This document shows, piece after piece, positions 12,376 through 20,521 of a stretch of DNA of 64,000 bases; positions within the stretch are counted from its first letter, which is position 1; each line of letters starts with the position of its first letter. Both the position numbers and the translations under genes were made by a program. Below the pieces are notes generated by a model, which saw nothing but the letters and a program-made list of their open reading frames with translations, did no database searches and was not told the DNA's origin. Source of the stretch: Corynebacterium kalidii (GTDB taxonomy: Bacteria > Actinomycetota > Actinomycetes > Mycobacteriales > Mycobacteriaceae); contig NZ_JALIEA010000012.1 of NCBI RefSeq assembly GCF_022869005.1, positions 466,435-530,434 on the forward strand, given 5' to 3'.

Positions 12376-13611
12376 CTACGCCGACCGCCAGAGGTAGGCC
12401 AGGACCCCGGCGATCGCCGCGCGCGTCGCGGTGTCCACCGTGCCGGGGGCGGGCAGGAAATGGGGGGAGTGGTTGCCCGGGATGTCCTGGGCCACCCGGT
12501 CGGACGCCACCGCCGCGTCCCAGGCGTCCCGGTCGGTGCACCCGGTGAGCCAGAACTCGTAGGGCACCCCGAAATGCCGGGGGATCTCGGAGAAGTCCTC
12601 CGAGGCCGTCCAGCGGGCCGCGTCCTGTGACCCCTCACCGAAGACCGCGTCGAACACCGGGCGGACGGTGTCGTGCACCCCGGGGTCGTTGTCGGTGAGC
12701 TCACCGCGCGCGGAGTAGACGATGTCCGCCGGCCGTGGGGTCCCCGAGGCCAGGCATTCGGCCTGGATCACCCGCTCGATCGCGGCGTAGGTACGGTCCC
12801 GCACGGCGGTGTCGTAGAAGCGGCAGTTCAGGACCAGGGTGGCTGTGTCCGGGATGGTGTTGTTCGTGTGGCCGGCGGTGAGTGTGCCCACCGAGACCAC
12901 GGCGAAGTCGTCGGCGGCGACCTCGCGTCCCACGATCCCCTGGAGCCGGACCACGATCATCGCGGCGAGGAACGTCGGGTCGATCGAGTTGTGCGGCGCC
13001 GAGGCGTGCGAGGACACCCCGTGCAGGGTGACGGTGATGGTGTCGCAGGCGGCCATGACCGGCCCCGCCGCGGAGAACACCGTACCCACCGGTCCGGGCA
13101 TCACGTGTTGGCCGAGGCACACGTCGGGGGCGGGGATCCGGTCGGCCAACCCGTCCTCGATCATCGACGTCGCGCCACGGGTCACCTCCTCGGCGGGCTG
13201 GAACAGGGCGATGAACGTCCCCGACCACGCGTCCCGTCGGGCGTCCATGACCTCGCACAGGCCCATCAGGGCGGTGGTGTGCACGTCGTGGCCGCAGGCG
13301 TGCATCACCCCCGGGTTCAGTGAGGCGTAGTCGGCCCCGGTGTCCTCGGTGACCGGCAGGGCGTCGAAGTCGGCCCGGTAGAGGACGGTCGGGCCGTCGC
13401 CGTTGCGCCACACCGCGGTGACACCGTGCCCGCCGATGCCGGAGGTGACCTCCGCCCCCAGCGACCGCAGCCGTTGCAGGATGTACGCCGCGGTCTGCTC
13501 CTCCCGCTCACTGAGCTCCGGATGCCTGTGCATCCAGGTGTAGAAGTCCTCTGTCCAGGACAGGTCCACACCGTGGCCGTCGACGAATTCCGCGATCCCG
13601 TGGGTACTCAT
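12376..13611 (-). CDS. M20 family amidohydrolase (N-acyl-amino-acid / aminoacylase-like)
   Basis: Zinc/manganese peptidase-like amidohydrolase of the M20D group (411 aa). Metal and catalytic motifs are MHRHPELS, RADFDALPV, HACGHDVHTT, FQPAEEVTRGA and a C-terminal HFLP. A dimerisation domain (about 185-295) carries the GVSSHASAPH and NTIPD landmarks. Relatives include the N-acylglutamine aminoacylase of axillary corynebacteria (AgaA), hippurate hydrolases and indole-acetyl-amino-acid hydrolases. The sequence alone does not choose among them. It faces the patatin gene tail to tail, with 6 bp between. Confidence 0.9.
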   Translation of the reverse strand: MSTHGIAEFVDGHGVDLSWTEDFYTWMHRHPELSEREEQTAAYILQRLRSLGAEVTSGIGGHGVTAVWRNGDGPTVLYRADFDALPVTEDTGADYASLNPGVMHACGHDVHTTALMGLCEVMDARRDAWSGTFIALFQPAEEVTRGATSMIEDGLADRIPAPDVCLGQHVMPGPVGTVFSAAGPVMAACDTITVTLHGVSSHASAPHNSIDPTFLAAMIVVRLQGIVGREVAADDFAVVSVGTLTAGHTNNTIPDTATLVLNCRFYDTAVRDRTYAAIERVIQAECLASGTPRPADIVYSARGELTDNDPGVHDTVRPVFDAVFGEGSQDAARWTASEDFSEIPRHFGVPYEFWLTGCTDRDAWDAAVASDRVAQDIPGNHSPHFLPAPGTVDTATRAAIAGVLAYLWRSA

Positions 13612-13626
13612 GGGAGACGATTCTAG

Positions 13627-14991
13627 CTACCGCACCGCCGGGTTGTAGCGCAGGGAGTTGCGTTGGAAGTCGATCTCGTCGCCGAGCCGGATCCCGGGGG
13701 CCAGCCGCCCCCGGTCCCGCGCCTCCTGCAGCGTGTCGAGCACCTTGGCCTTCAGGGCCGCGGGACTGAGCGTGTTGATGAAGATCTTGGTCCCGCCCTC
13801 GAACCCGGCCATGGTGGAGTCACGCCACTTGATCATGATGCGCCAGGGCATCGGGACGTCCACGTCGAGCGGCCGGTGCAGCCACTCCTCGTTGGACGGC
13901 ATCTGCGGGCCTGCGGCGACATGGCAGGCGTGGACCAGGTCGGCCATCGCGTCGCGTTCCTCGTCGCTGATCAGCCAGGGCTCGGTGGTCCCGGAGCGGG
14001 AGAAGACCTCGAGGGTGGGCCACCGGTGCCCGAACCCGGCGAAGGCCACGGCGTGGTCGTTCTCGGCGACGATGAGGTTGTGGTGGCCGGCGTAGTCCAC
14101 CGCCCACTGGTTGTACATGTTCGGGTTCGCCCTGACCTGGGCGATCTCCGTCTCGTTCTGGAGGCCGTGCTCGTCGATCGCCACCAGCTGCTTGTGCAGG
14201 TGCTCGATGGTGGCACCGGCGGGTTCCAGCCAGTTCTGGAACGCCGCGACATAGCGGACGTACGGGTTGGCCCGGTAGAGCCGGTCCATCGCGTCCACGG
14301 TGAAGGCGATGTAGAGCCGGTGGTCCGACCAGCTCATCTCCCCGGAGCTGAGCAGCTGGTCGCTGCGGGTGGCGCCGGGGACGTAGTGGTCGCGGGCGAG
14401 GATGATGTCGTGGCCGCCGCCGAACAACGCGCCGCCGAGCTCGTTGACGCTCTGCGCCGCCCGGTCGTCGGTGAACAGTGCGTCGATCTCCTCGGCGGGG
14501 CGTCCCGCGGCCGCCAGGCGGATGCGCAGCAGCCGCTCGACGTGGTCCCGGCCCTCCGGCTCGGACAGGTACTCGGCCATGTGACGCGCCGCGGTGGCGT
14601 CCATCCGGTGCCCGTAGTTCACCAGCCAGTAGTCGTAGGTGAGGATCTCGTACAGGTTCGCCACCCGACGGAACAGGGGGTCGGTCTGATCGAGCTCGGA
14701 GACGGTGAGCCCGCGGAGGATCCGGGGGTCACCGTTGTCGTCGATGACCATCCGGGCCTTCTCCGGGGTGGTCCGCAGCAGGTCGGCGATGCCGAAGTCC
14801 GTCTGGTTGTCCCGGTTGGCGTCGGTCACCGCGAAGACCGCTTCGGGCCGTTCGCGGACGGGACGGTGGCCCCGGCTGGGGACGGTCCAGACTTCCGTCC
14901 CGGAAAACGGGTTGACTTGTTTGATGGTGCCGTCGGGCAGCGTCGTCAACGGGGGCACCGGTGCGGGGGAGATGGAGGAGTGGCCGATCAC
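13627..14991 (-). CDS. DUF4921 family protein (HIT/GalT-like)
   Basis: A protein of about 454 aa matching the corynebacterial DUF4921 family, recognised by the N-terminal LPDGTIKQVNPFSGTEVWTVP and a conserved core with NWLEPAGATIEHLHKQL and HRWPTLEVFS. EHLHKQL resembles the H-x-H-x-Q active site of galactose-1-phosphate uridylyltransferase and the HIT superfamily, so nucleotidyl transfer or hydrolysis is plausible but unproven. I chose the GTG at 14991. A minus-strand TACTGT (15001-15006) sits 9 nt before it, fitting leaderless expression. A TTG about 12 codons later (LTTLPDGT) is the alternative start. Confidence 0.75.
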   Translation of the reverse strand: MIGHSSISPAPVPPLTTLPDGTIKQVNPFSGTEVWTVPSRGHRPVRERPEAVFAVTDANRDNQTDFGIADLLRTTPEKARMVIDDNGDPRILRGLTVSELDQTDPLFRRVANLYEILTYDYWLVNYGHRMDATAARHMAEYLSEPEGRDHVERLLRIRLAAAGRPAEEIDALFTDDRAAQSVNELGGALFGGGHDIILARDHYVPGATRSDQLLSSGEMSWSDHRLYIAFTVDAMDRLYRANPYVRYVAAFQNWLEPAGATIEHLHKQLVAIDEHGLQNETEIAQVRANPNMYNQWAVDYAGHHNLIVAENDHAVAFAGFGHRWPTLEVFSRSGTTEPWLISDEERDAMADLVHACHVAAGPQMPSNEEWLHRPLDVDVPMPWRIMIKWRDSTMAGFEGGTKIFINTLSPAALKAKVLDTLQEARDRGRLAPGIRLGDEIDFQRNSLRYNPAVR

Positions 14992-15057
14992 AGTTACCCA
15001 ACAGTAGTCGCTCGCTGCCCGGCAGGGGGACCAGGGAGGTGCTTTACTATGGTCTGC

Positions 15058-15444
15058 ATGCCACAGATCGAGTTCAAGATTCTTTCCACCGACGAGCAGC
15101 GGGACGCCGTCGTCGCTGATCTCCGCCAGTTGCTGGCCCTCAACGCCGGGACGCTCGACGCCGACGTCTCCGTCACCACCGGGACTACCGTGGATCCCGG
15201 TCTCGAGGACGTGTGGCGCGACCACGGGTTCGCCGACGCGGCCGACAACGCCGGCGAGGTGCCGACCCCGGCGACCGTCACCGTCGACGTGACCGGGTAC
15301 GACGGCAGTGTCAGCGCCCTGACCGCACGGTTGTCCGAGGTGCTGGTCGTCCGGGACAAGCAGCCCGCCGAACAGCTCTTCCAGCAGGTCCTCGACGACC
15401 CCGGCACACCCCGGGTGCCGTGGTTCGTCGAAATCCGCCGCTGA
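15058..15444 (+). CDS. Hypothetical protein, acidic, 128 aa
   Basis: I do not recognise a family. The product begins MPQIEFKILSTDEQRDAVVADL and is soluble and acidic, with no cysteines and no signal peptide; it looks like a small alpha/beta protein. Two in-frame ATGs exist. 15058 lies exactly 7 nt after a TACTAT box (15045-15050) and fits the leaderless pattern of this window. 15049 has a GGGAGG (15034-15039) at good distance and would add MVC. The gene is divergent from the DUF4921 gene across 66 bp, and its 3' end faces the ABC transporter ATPase gene. Confidence 0.7.
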   Translation: MPQIEFKILSTDEQRDAVVADLRQLLALNAGTLDADVSVTTGTTVDPGLEDVWRDHGFADAADNAGEVPTPATVTVDVTGYDGSVSALTARLSEVLVVRDKQPAEQLFQQVLDDPGTPRVPWFVEIRR

Positions 15445-15452
15445 GGCGGCGG

Positions 15453-16232
15453 TCAGTCCAGGATGCTCGAGAGGAAGGAGCGGGTGCGCTCCTGCCGCGG
15501 GTCCGTGATGACCTGACGGGCCGGGCCGTGCTCGACGATGCGTCCGCCGTCCATGAAGGCGACCTCGTCGGCGACCTCGCGGGCGAAGCCCATCTCGTGG
15601 GTCACCACCAGCATGGTCATGCCCTCGTCCGCCAGACGCCGCATCACGTTGAGGACCTCGCCGACGAGCTCGGGGTCCAGTGCGGACGTGGGCTCGTCGA
15701 AGAGCATCAGCTTGGGTTTCATCGCCAGCGCGCGGGCGATCGCCACGCGCTGCTGCTGACCACCGGAGAGCTGCACCGGCCAGGCGCCCGCCTTGTCGGC
15801 GAGCCCCACCATCGTCAGCAGTTCCCGGGCGGTGGCCTCCGCCTCGGCCTTCGGGATCCCCTTGACCTTCACCGGGGCCTCGATGATGTTGGCCAGGACG
15901 GTGCGGTGGGTGAACAGGTTGAACTGCTGGAAGACCATGCCGATGTCGGCGCGCTGGCGGGACGCCTCCCGCTCGGAGATCTGGTGCAGCCGGCCGTTGC
16001 GCTCCTGGTAGCCGATGAGGTCGCCGTTGACCTCGATGCGCCCGGCGTCGATGCTCTCGAGGTGGTTCACGCACCGCAGGAGGGTGGACTTACCGGAACC
16101 GGAGGGGCCGATGAGGCAGGTGACGCCGCCGGCGGGGACCTCCAGGTCGATTCCCTTGAGCACGTCGAGGCGGCCGTAGCGCTTCCAGACGTCCTTCACC
16201 GCGATCATGGGGGTGGCGTTCTCGGAACTCAT
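15453..16232 (-). CDS. Polar amino-acid ABC transporter, ATP-binding protein (GlnQ type)
   Basis: ATPase of a PAAT-family importer (259 aa). Walker A is GPSGSGKST, the Q-loop is in GMVFQQFNLF, the signature is LSGGQQQR, Walker B is LMLFDEP followed by TSALDPE, and the H-loop is in VVTHEMGFA. These are the usual sequences of GlnQ/GluA-type subunits. It is the last gene of the three-gene operon read leftward and overlaps the permease gene by 4 bp. Together with the permease and lipoprotein it would import a polar amino acid such as glutamine or glutamate. Confidence 0.95.
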   Translation of the reverse strand: MSSENATPMIAVKDVWKRYGRLDVLKGIDLEVPAGGVTCLIGPSGSGKSTLLRCVNHLESIDAGRIEVNGDLIGYQERNGRLHQISEREASRQRADIGMVFQQFNLFTHRTVLANIIEAPVKVKGIPKAEAEATARELLTMVGLADKAGAWPVQLSGGQQQRVAIARALAMKPKLMLFDEPTSALDPELVGEVLNVMRRLADEGMTMLVVTHEMGFAREVADEVAFMDGGRIVEHGPARQVITDPRQERTRSFLSSILD

Positions 16233-17197
16233 CGGCCGTTCTCCTTGTCGTTTCCGGTGCGGGGGTTGCCCGGGTCCTCCACGGTGATGTTCGACGGGGG
16301 GAGGCCCTCGGCGTCGGTCAGGGCGGCGAGCTGACGGCTGGTCAACGCGCGCGAGGAGCCACGCGAGTAGTAGCGCTCCAGGTAGTGCTGTCCGACCATC
16401 AGGATCGAGGTGATCACCAGGTACCAGGTCGCGGCGACGAGCAGCATCGGGACAGGCTCGAACATGGCGTAGGCGATGTCCATCGACCGCCCGTACAGTT
16501 CACCGGCGTAGGGCAGGGCGATGACCAGCGACGTCGTCTTCAGCAGGCTGATCAGCTCGTTGCCCGTTGGCGGGATGATGATCCGCATCGCCTGCGGGAG
16601 GACCGTGCGGCGCATGTTCTGCCACCAGGTCATCCCCAGGGCCTTCGACGCCTCCGACTGGCCTTCCGGGACCGCCTGGATGCCGGCGCGGACGATCTCG
16701 GCCATGTAGGCCGACTCGTTGAGGCCCAGGCCGATCACGGCGAGCCAGAACATGTTGGTCAGCAGCGACTCCAGGTCGATCTCGGCGAAGCCCACGTTGA
16801 CCGACTGGTAGACCGCCGACAGCAGACCCCAGAACACCAGCTGGACGTACACCGGGGTGCCGCGGAAGATCCAGAGGTAGAGCCAGGCGATGCCGCTGGT
16901 CACCGGGTTGGGGGACATGCGCAGCACGGCGAGGACGGCGCCGAGCACCACACCGACGATCATCGCCAGGACGGTCAGCGCCAGGGTGTTCAGGGCCGCT
17001 TCGGCGATCCGCGAGTCGAAGAGGTAGGACGCGTAGATGTCCCACCCGTAGGCGTCGTTGTGTGCCGCGTTCCAGAGGAACAGGGCCAGCAGCACCAGCA
17101 GGATCGCCGACGCGACGATCCTGCCGGGGTGGCGCAGGGGCACGACGTCGTTGTCGGTCGGACGGGTTCGTTCCTGCGTCCGGGAGTGGTCGCTCAT
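16229..17197 (-). CDS. Polar amino-acid ABC transporter, permease
   Basis: Inner-membrane subunit (322 aa) of the HisMQ/GlnP type. After a charged N-terminal stretch of about 28 residues there is one helix (about 29-48) and then the transporter core. The core includes YLWIFRGTPVYVQLVFW and the ATPase-contact loop EIVRAGIQAVPEGQSEASKALGM. The C-terminal extension after the last helix (YYSRGSSRALTSRQ onward, ending in a basic/acidic tail) is longer than in E. coli GlnP. It overlaps the genes on both sides by 4 bp, showing tight translational coupling. Confidence 0.93.
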   Translation of the reverse strand: MSDHSRTQERTRPTDNDVVPLRHPGRIVASAILLVLLALFLWNAAHNDAYGWDIYASYLFDSRIAEAALNTLALTVLAMIVGVVLGAVLAVLRMSPNPVTSGIAWLYLWIFRGTPVYVQLVFWGLLSAVYQSVNVGFAEIDLESLLTNMFWLAVIGLGLNESAYMAEIVRAGIQAVPEGQSEASKALGMTWWQNMRRTVLPQAMRIIIPPTGNELISLLKTTSLVIALPYAGELYGRSMDIAYAMFEPVPMLLVAATWYLVITSILMVGQHYLERYYSRGSSRALTSRQLAALTDAEGLPPSNITVEDPGNPRTGNDKENGR

Positions 17198-18156
17198 GAG
17201 GATGCTCCTTGGTCGGCGGTTGCGGCAGCAGAGACGGGGTAGTCCCGGGTGTTGACGGTGACGGTGTCCACGGCGCCGTCGGTCAGGCCCCAGGGCTCGA
17301 GGATCTCCTCGTACTGCCCGGAGGTGATCAGGTACTCCAGGGCGGCCGCGAACGCGGGCACCAGGTCGGAGTCCTTGGCGAACGCCCACCCGAAGGGGGT
17401 CGTGTCGAACGCGTCGCCGGCCGGGACCAGTTTGCCCTCCGAGAGCCGGATGGCGTAGTCGGTGACCGCGGAGTCCGAACTCATCGCGTCGGCGCGCTCC
17501 AGTGCCGTGGCGTTGGCGGCGGCGTTGGCGGACTCGTAGACGAGCTTGTCGATCGCCGGCCGGCCGTCGGCGACGCACTGGTCGGACTTCACCTGGACGT
17601 CGTCGGTGTCGGAGTAGGTGCCCTTCTGCACCGCGACGGTGAGTCCGCAGGCGTCCGCGGGGTCGACGGTCTTGCCCGGGGTGGTCGCCCAGGAGATGCC
17701 CGAGGTGTAGAAGTCGACGAAGTCGTAGGACTCCTGGCGCTCCTCGGTGTCGGAGAAGCCGGAGGTGCCGATGTCCACCGTCCCGGCGCTGATCGACGGG
17801 AGGATCAGGTTGAAGTCCTGCTGCTGGAAACCGACGTCCAGCCCTAGGACCGCGCCTGCGGCCCGGACGAGGTCCACCTCGAACCCGATGATGTCCCCGG
17901 AGGGGTCCTTGAACTGGTTGGGCGGGAAGGTCGGGTTGGTCGAGGCCGAGATGCGTCCGGATTCGCGGTAGTCCGGGGGCAGGAGTTCCTGGAGGGCAGG
18001 GACCGGTTCCGGCAGGGTGTCGACCCAGCCGTCGGGGTTGCCGGACTCCTCGTTGGTCACGCAGGCCGCCAGGGACACCGAGATCATCAGGGCCCCCAGG
18101 ACCGAGCCGACCTTACGGGCCGACCGGCCCGGTCGCGGAACGGAATGGGGTGTCAT
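17194..18156 (-). CDS. ABC transporter substrate-binding lipoprotein, polar amino acid
   Basis: Periplasmic-type binding protein (320 aa, SBP_bac_3). The N-terminus is a lipoprotein signal: basic PGRSARKVG, then a hydrophobic run, then the lipobox SLAAC with C32 as the predicted lipid anchor. The mature part has GFEVDLVRAAGAVLG and the IGTSGFSDTEERQESYDFV hinge region found in glutamine/arginine binders. It is the first gene of the leftward operon. The ATG is 7 nt after a TATACT box, so the mRNA is probably leaderless. Substrate is inferred from family and from the divergent glutaminase gene. Confidence 0.92.
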   Translation of the reverse strand: MTPHSVPRPGRSARKVGSVLGALMISVSLAACVTNEESGNPDGWVDTLPEPVPALQELLPPDYRESGRISASTNPTFPPNQFKDPSGDIIGFEVDLVRAAGAVLGLDVGFQQQDFNLILPSISAGTVDIGTSGFSDTEERQESYDFVDFYTSGISWATTPGKTVDPADACGLTVAVQKGTYSDTDDVQVKSDQCVADGRPAIDKLVYESANAAANATALERADAMSSDSAVTDYAIRLSEGKLVPAGDAFDTTPFGWAFAKDSDLVPAFAAALEYLITSGQYEEILEPWGLTDGAVDTVTVNTRDYPVSAAATADQGASS

Positions 18157-18200
18157 GGGGGGAAGTATATCGGCGCCGGATTCTGTTAATCTCGGGCCCC
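18157..18200. promoter_or_regulatory. Bidirectional promoter between the ABC operon and glsA
   Basis: A 44-bp divergent gap. Leftward, TATACT (minus strand, 18164-18169) ends 7 nt before the binding-protein ATG. Rightward, TGTTAAT (18184-18190) ends 10 nt before the glsA ATG. The two promoters must therefore overlap almost completely and cannot easily be occupied together. Seen directly: the boxes and the spacing. Inferred: leaderless or near-leaderless transcripts and shared control. I see no clear palindromic operator here. Confidence 0.55.
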
Positions 18201-19502
18201 ATGGATTCACTCGTCGAAGACTACCTGAACGACATCCTCGACCAGGTCCGAGACGAGGACGACGGGGAGGTCGCCGACTACATCCCCGAACTCGCCAAAG
18301 CGGACCCCACACCGTTGGCGCTGGCGATGTGCACCAACCAGGGGTGGATCTACAGCGTCGGCGACGACGAGCGGGAATTCACCATGCAGTCGATCTCGAA
18401 ACCGTTCGCCTACGCCGCGGCGCTGCAGGACTGCGGGGTGGACAAGGTCATCGACACCGTGGGGATGGAACCGTCCGGCGAGGCCTTCAACGAGCTCTCG
18501 CTCGACGGCCGGACCCACCGTCCGGTCAATCCGATGATCAACGCCGGCGCCATCGCCGTCAACCAGCTGATCAACGGCGAGGACTCGTCGGTCGAGGACC
18601 GCGTCGACGTCATCGTGGAGTACTTCTCCCGGCTGGCCGGCCGCCCGCTCACGGTGGACGAGAGCGTCACCGAGTCCGAGACCGGCACCGCCGACCGCAA
18701 CCTGGCGTTGGCGCACATGCTGCGGAGCTACGGGGTGATCGTCGACACCGCCGAGGACGCCGTGGCCAGCTACACCCGCCAGTGCGCCGTCCGCGTTACC
18801 GTGAAGGACCTGGCGGTGATGGGGGCCACGCTGGCCCTCGGCGGGGTCCAGCCGATCACCGGCGAACGCATCCTGGAACCCCTGGTGTGCCGTCAGGTGC
18901 AGGCGGTGATGGCGTCGGCGGGGATGTACGACGGCGCCGGGAAGTGGATGGCGGGGGTGGGGATCCCGGCGAAGTCCGGGGTCGCCGGTGGTCTGATGGG
19001 CACCCTGCCGGGGCAGCTGGGGATCGCCACGTTCTCGCCGCGACTCGATGAGTCGGGGAACAGCGTGCGTGGGGCGAAGATCTTCCGGGCGCTGTCCGAG
19101 GACATGGGGCTGCACCTCATGTCTGCGGTGACCCGCAAGGGGAGCTCCGTGCGCGGGATCCGTACCCGCGGCCGTACGACGGTGTTCCGGCTGCAGGGCG
19201 GGCTCGACTTCTCCGGGGCCGAGGAGTTCCTCATGGCGGCGGAGAACCGGGTGATCAAGACACCGCGGGTGATCATCGACGCCCGTCAGGTCACCGAAAG
19301 CAACCCGGTGGGCCGCCGCATGGTGAAGGAGGGCCTCCGTCGTATCCGCGAGAGCGGGAAGAAGGTGGCCGTCGTCGACCCGAGCAACGTCCTCGGTGAC
19401 CGCCGTTTCGAGGACGGGACGAAGGTCGCCACGACCGCGGAGGAGTTCGACGACCAGGGGAGCGCCCCGGGTGGCGGTGACGCGCCTAGAAGCGCGGGAT
19501 GA
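18201..19502 (+). CDS. glsA: Glutaminase A with C-terminal STAS domain
   Basis: Hydrolyses glutamine to glutamate and ammonia (433 aa). The serine-beta-lactamase-like fold is shown by S64-x-x-K67 in SISKPF and by MINAGAIA, the TGTADRNLALAH region and KSGVAGGLMG. After about residue 310 the chain continues into a STAS-like module (GRTTVFRLQGGLDFSGAEEF ... VIIDARQVTESN ... KKVAVVDPSN), making it longer than the E. coli glutaminases of about 310 aa. STAS domains commonly serve regulation or protein contact. The gene is divergent from the polar amino-acid importer, suggesting shared use of glutamine. Confidence 0.93.
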   Translation: MDSLVEDYLNDILDQVRDEDDGEVADYIPELAKADPTPLALAMCTNQGWIYSVGDDEREFTMQSISKPFAYAAALQDCGVDKVIDTVGMEPSGEAFNELSLDGRTHRPVNPMINAGAIAVNQLINGEDSSVEDRVDVIVEYFSRLAGRPLTVDESVTESETGTADRNLALAHMLRSYGVIVDTAEDAVASYTRQCAVRVTVKDLAVMGATLALGGVQPITGERILEPLVCRQVQAVMASAGMYDGAGKWMAGVGIPAKSGVAGGLMGTLPGQLGIATFSPRLDESGNSVRGAKIFRALSEDMGLHLMSAVTRKGSSVRGIRTRGRTTVFRLQGGLDFSGAEEFLMAAENRVIKTPRVIIDARQVTESNPVGRRMVKEGLRRIRESGKKVAVVDPSNVLGDRRFEDGTKVATTAEEFDDQGSAPGGGDAPRSAG

Positions 19503-19632
19503 AGGACGTGAGGAACGCGCCGACGTCGCTGAGCAGACCGACCGGCGACGACAGGACGGAACCGGCGATGAACACGGCGTTGATCGAGTACGCGGCCGCG
19601 GTGTCCACGGCGTCGGCGATGGGAAGGTCCAC
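19486..19632 (-). CDS. Small hydrophobic acidic peptide, 48 aa
   Basis: A short gene with a strong ribosome site: AGGAGG on the minus strand, 7 nt before a GTG start at 19632. The product begins MDLPIADAVDTAAAYSI and ends FLTSFIPRF. It has four Asp and one Arg, no Cys and no Lys, and is mostly hydrophobic. No signal peptide is evident. This profile recalls the tiny acidic channel peptides PorA/PorH of corynebacterial outer membranes, but I see no convincing sequence match, so the function is open. It overlaps the end of glsA tail to tail by 17 bp. Confidence 0.55.
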   Translation of the reverse strand: MDLPIADAVDTAAAYSINAVFIAGSVLSSPVGLLSDVGAFLTSFIPRF

Positions 19633-19727
19633 AGTAATCCTCCTGGAGGGGGCTTGACTCGCCGGGCATCTCCCGGAAGTTTTCGAGTCCAATGTAGCGC
19701 ATCGACCGGACAAGTACCATCGGTTGG

Positions 19728-20315
19728 ATGACCGACTGGTTCACCGCCGACCTGCATATAGGACACCTCACCCCGGCACGCCCGAGGGGATTCGACACCG
19801 TGGAGGACCATGACACGGTCCTGACCGGGCACCTCCGCGAGATGCTGCTGCCCGGCGACCGGCTCTTCGTCGTCGGTGACATCTCCTCAGGCATCCCGGA
19901 CCAGGAGGACCACGCCCTGGCGGTGCTCGCCGGTATCCGTGACGCCACCGGGGCACGTCTCCACCTGGTGGCCGGCAACCACGACGCCGTCCACCCGATG
20001 CACGCGCGGGCGTTGTCCGGCCACTCCCGCTTCCTCCGGACGTTCGACACGGTGTCCTCCGCCATGACGCTGAAGATCGAGGGGCAGCGGGCGGTCGTCA
20101 GCCACTTCCCCTACGACGGGGACCACACGAGCCCGGACCGCCACGTCCAGTGGCGGGCCCGGGACTGCGGGGCACCTGTCGTCCACGGGCACACCCACTC
20201 CACCGACAAGGTCAGCTACTCGCTGTCCGGGTCGTTGCAGCTCTGCGTCAGCCTCGACGCGTGGGGGATGCGGCCGGCGAGGAAGGACGACCTGGCGGCA
20301 CTCGTGCGCGGGTGA
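19728..20315 (+). CDS. Metallophosphoesterase family protein
   Basis: Calcineurin-like phosphoesterase (195 aa) with the complete dimetal signature: DLHIGH (residues 8-13), GDIS, GNHD, SHFPY and HGHTH. The compact size and motif order match the small cytoplasmic MPE proteins often annotated as hydrolases or phosphoesterases of unknown substrate. There is no signal peptide. A TACCAT box at 19715-19720 is 7 nt before the ATG. Phosphodiesterase or nucleotide phosphatase activity is what the fold supports; the specific substrate is unknown. Confidence 0.9.
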   Translation: MTDWFTADLHIGHLTPARPRGFDTVEDHDTVLTGHLREMLLPGDRLFVVGDISSGIPDQEDHALAVLAGIRDATGARLHLVAGNHDAVHPMHARALSGHSRFLRTFDTVSSAMTLKIEGQRAVVSHFPYDGDHTSPDRHVQWRARDCGAPVVHGHTHSTDKVSYSLSGSLQLCVSLDAWGMRPARKDDLAALVRG

Positions 20316-20342
20316 CGGAAAAAGGACCGCTCCAACGCAGAA

Positions 20343-20372
20343 CCCCGCCGGTCTCCGTGGAGACCGGCGGGG
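20343..20372. terminator. Hairpin between phosphoesterase gene and tRNA-Leu
   Basis: A 13-bp perfect stem (CCCCGCCGGTCTC / GAGACCGGCGGGG) with loop CGTG. It lies 27 bp after the phosphoesterase stop and just beyond the 3' end of the oppositely oriented tRNA, so it can serve both. No T-run follows on either strand, so termination strength is uncertain. Confidence 0.6.
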
Positions 20373-20380
20373 TCGGAAGG

Positions 20381-20462
20381 TGCCCTGGGTGGGACTCGAA
20401 CCCACACGCCCGAAGACACTGCATTTTGAGTGCAGCGCGTCTGCCAATTCCGCCACCAGGGC
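20381..20462 (-). tRNA. tRNA-Leu(CAA)
   Basis: Read on the minus strand, the acceptor arm GCCCTGG pairs with CCAGGGC. The D-arm region carries AATTGGCAGACGCGC. The anticodon stem-loop is CTGCA-CTCAAAA-TGCAG, giving anticodon CAA (leucine, codon UUG). A long variable arm (GTGTCTTCGGGCGT) marks a class II tRNA, and the T-arm has GGTTCGAGTCC. The discriminator is A. The next bases are CCT, so the CCA end is not fully encoded. Confidence 0.95.
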
Positions 20463-20521
20463 TGACCCCGGGAATGTTACTGCAGAGGTCTCCGTAGGGC
20501 CAACACGGGGTCCGGCTACCG

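Noticed and set aside
14992..16074. In-frame upstream extension of the DUF4921 gene (would give 815 aa)
   Set aside because: The extension crosses the 128-aa gene and the ABC ATPase gene antisense and is not family sequence; the DUF4921 N-terminus begins just inside 14991.
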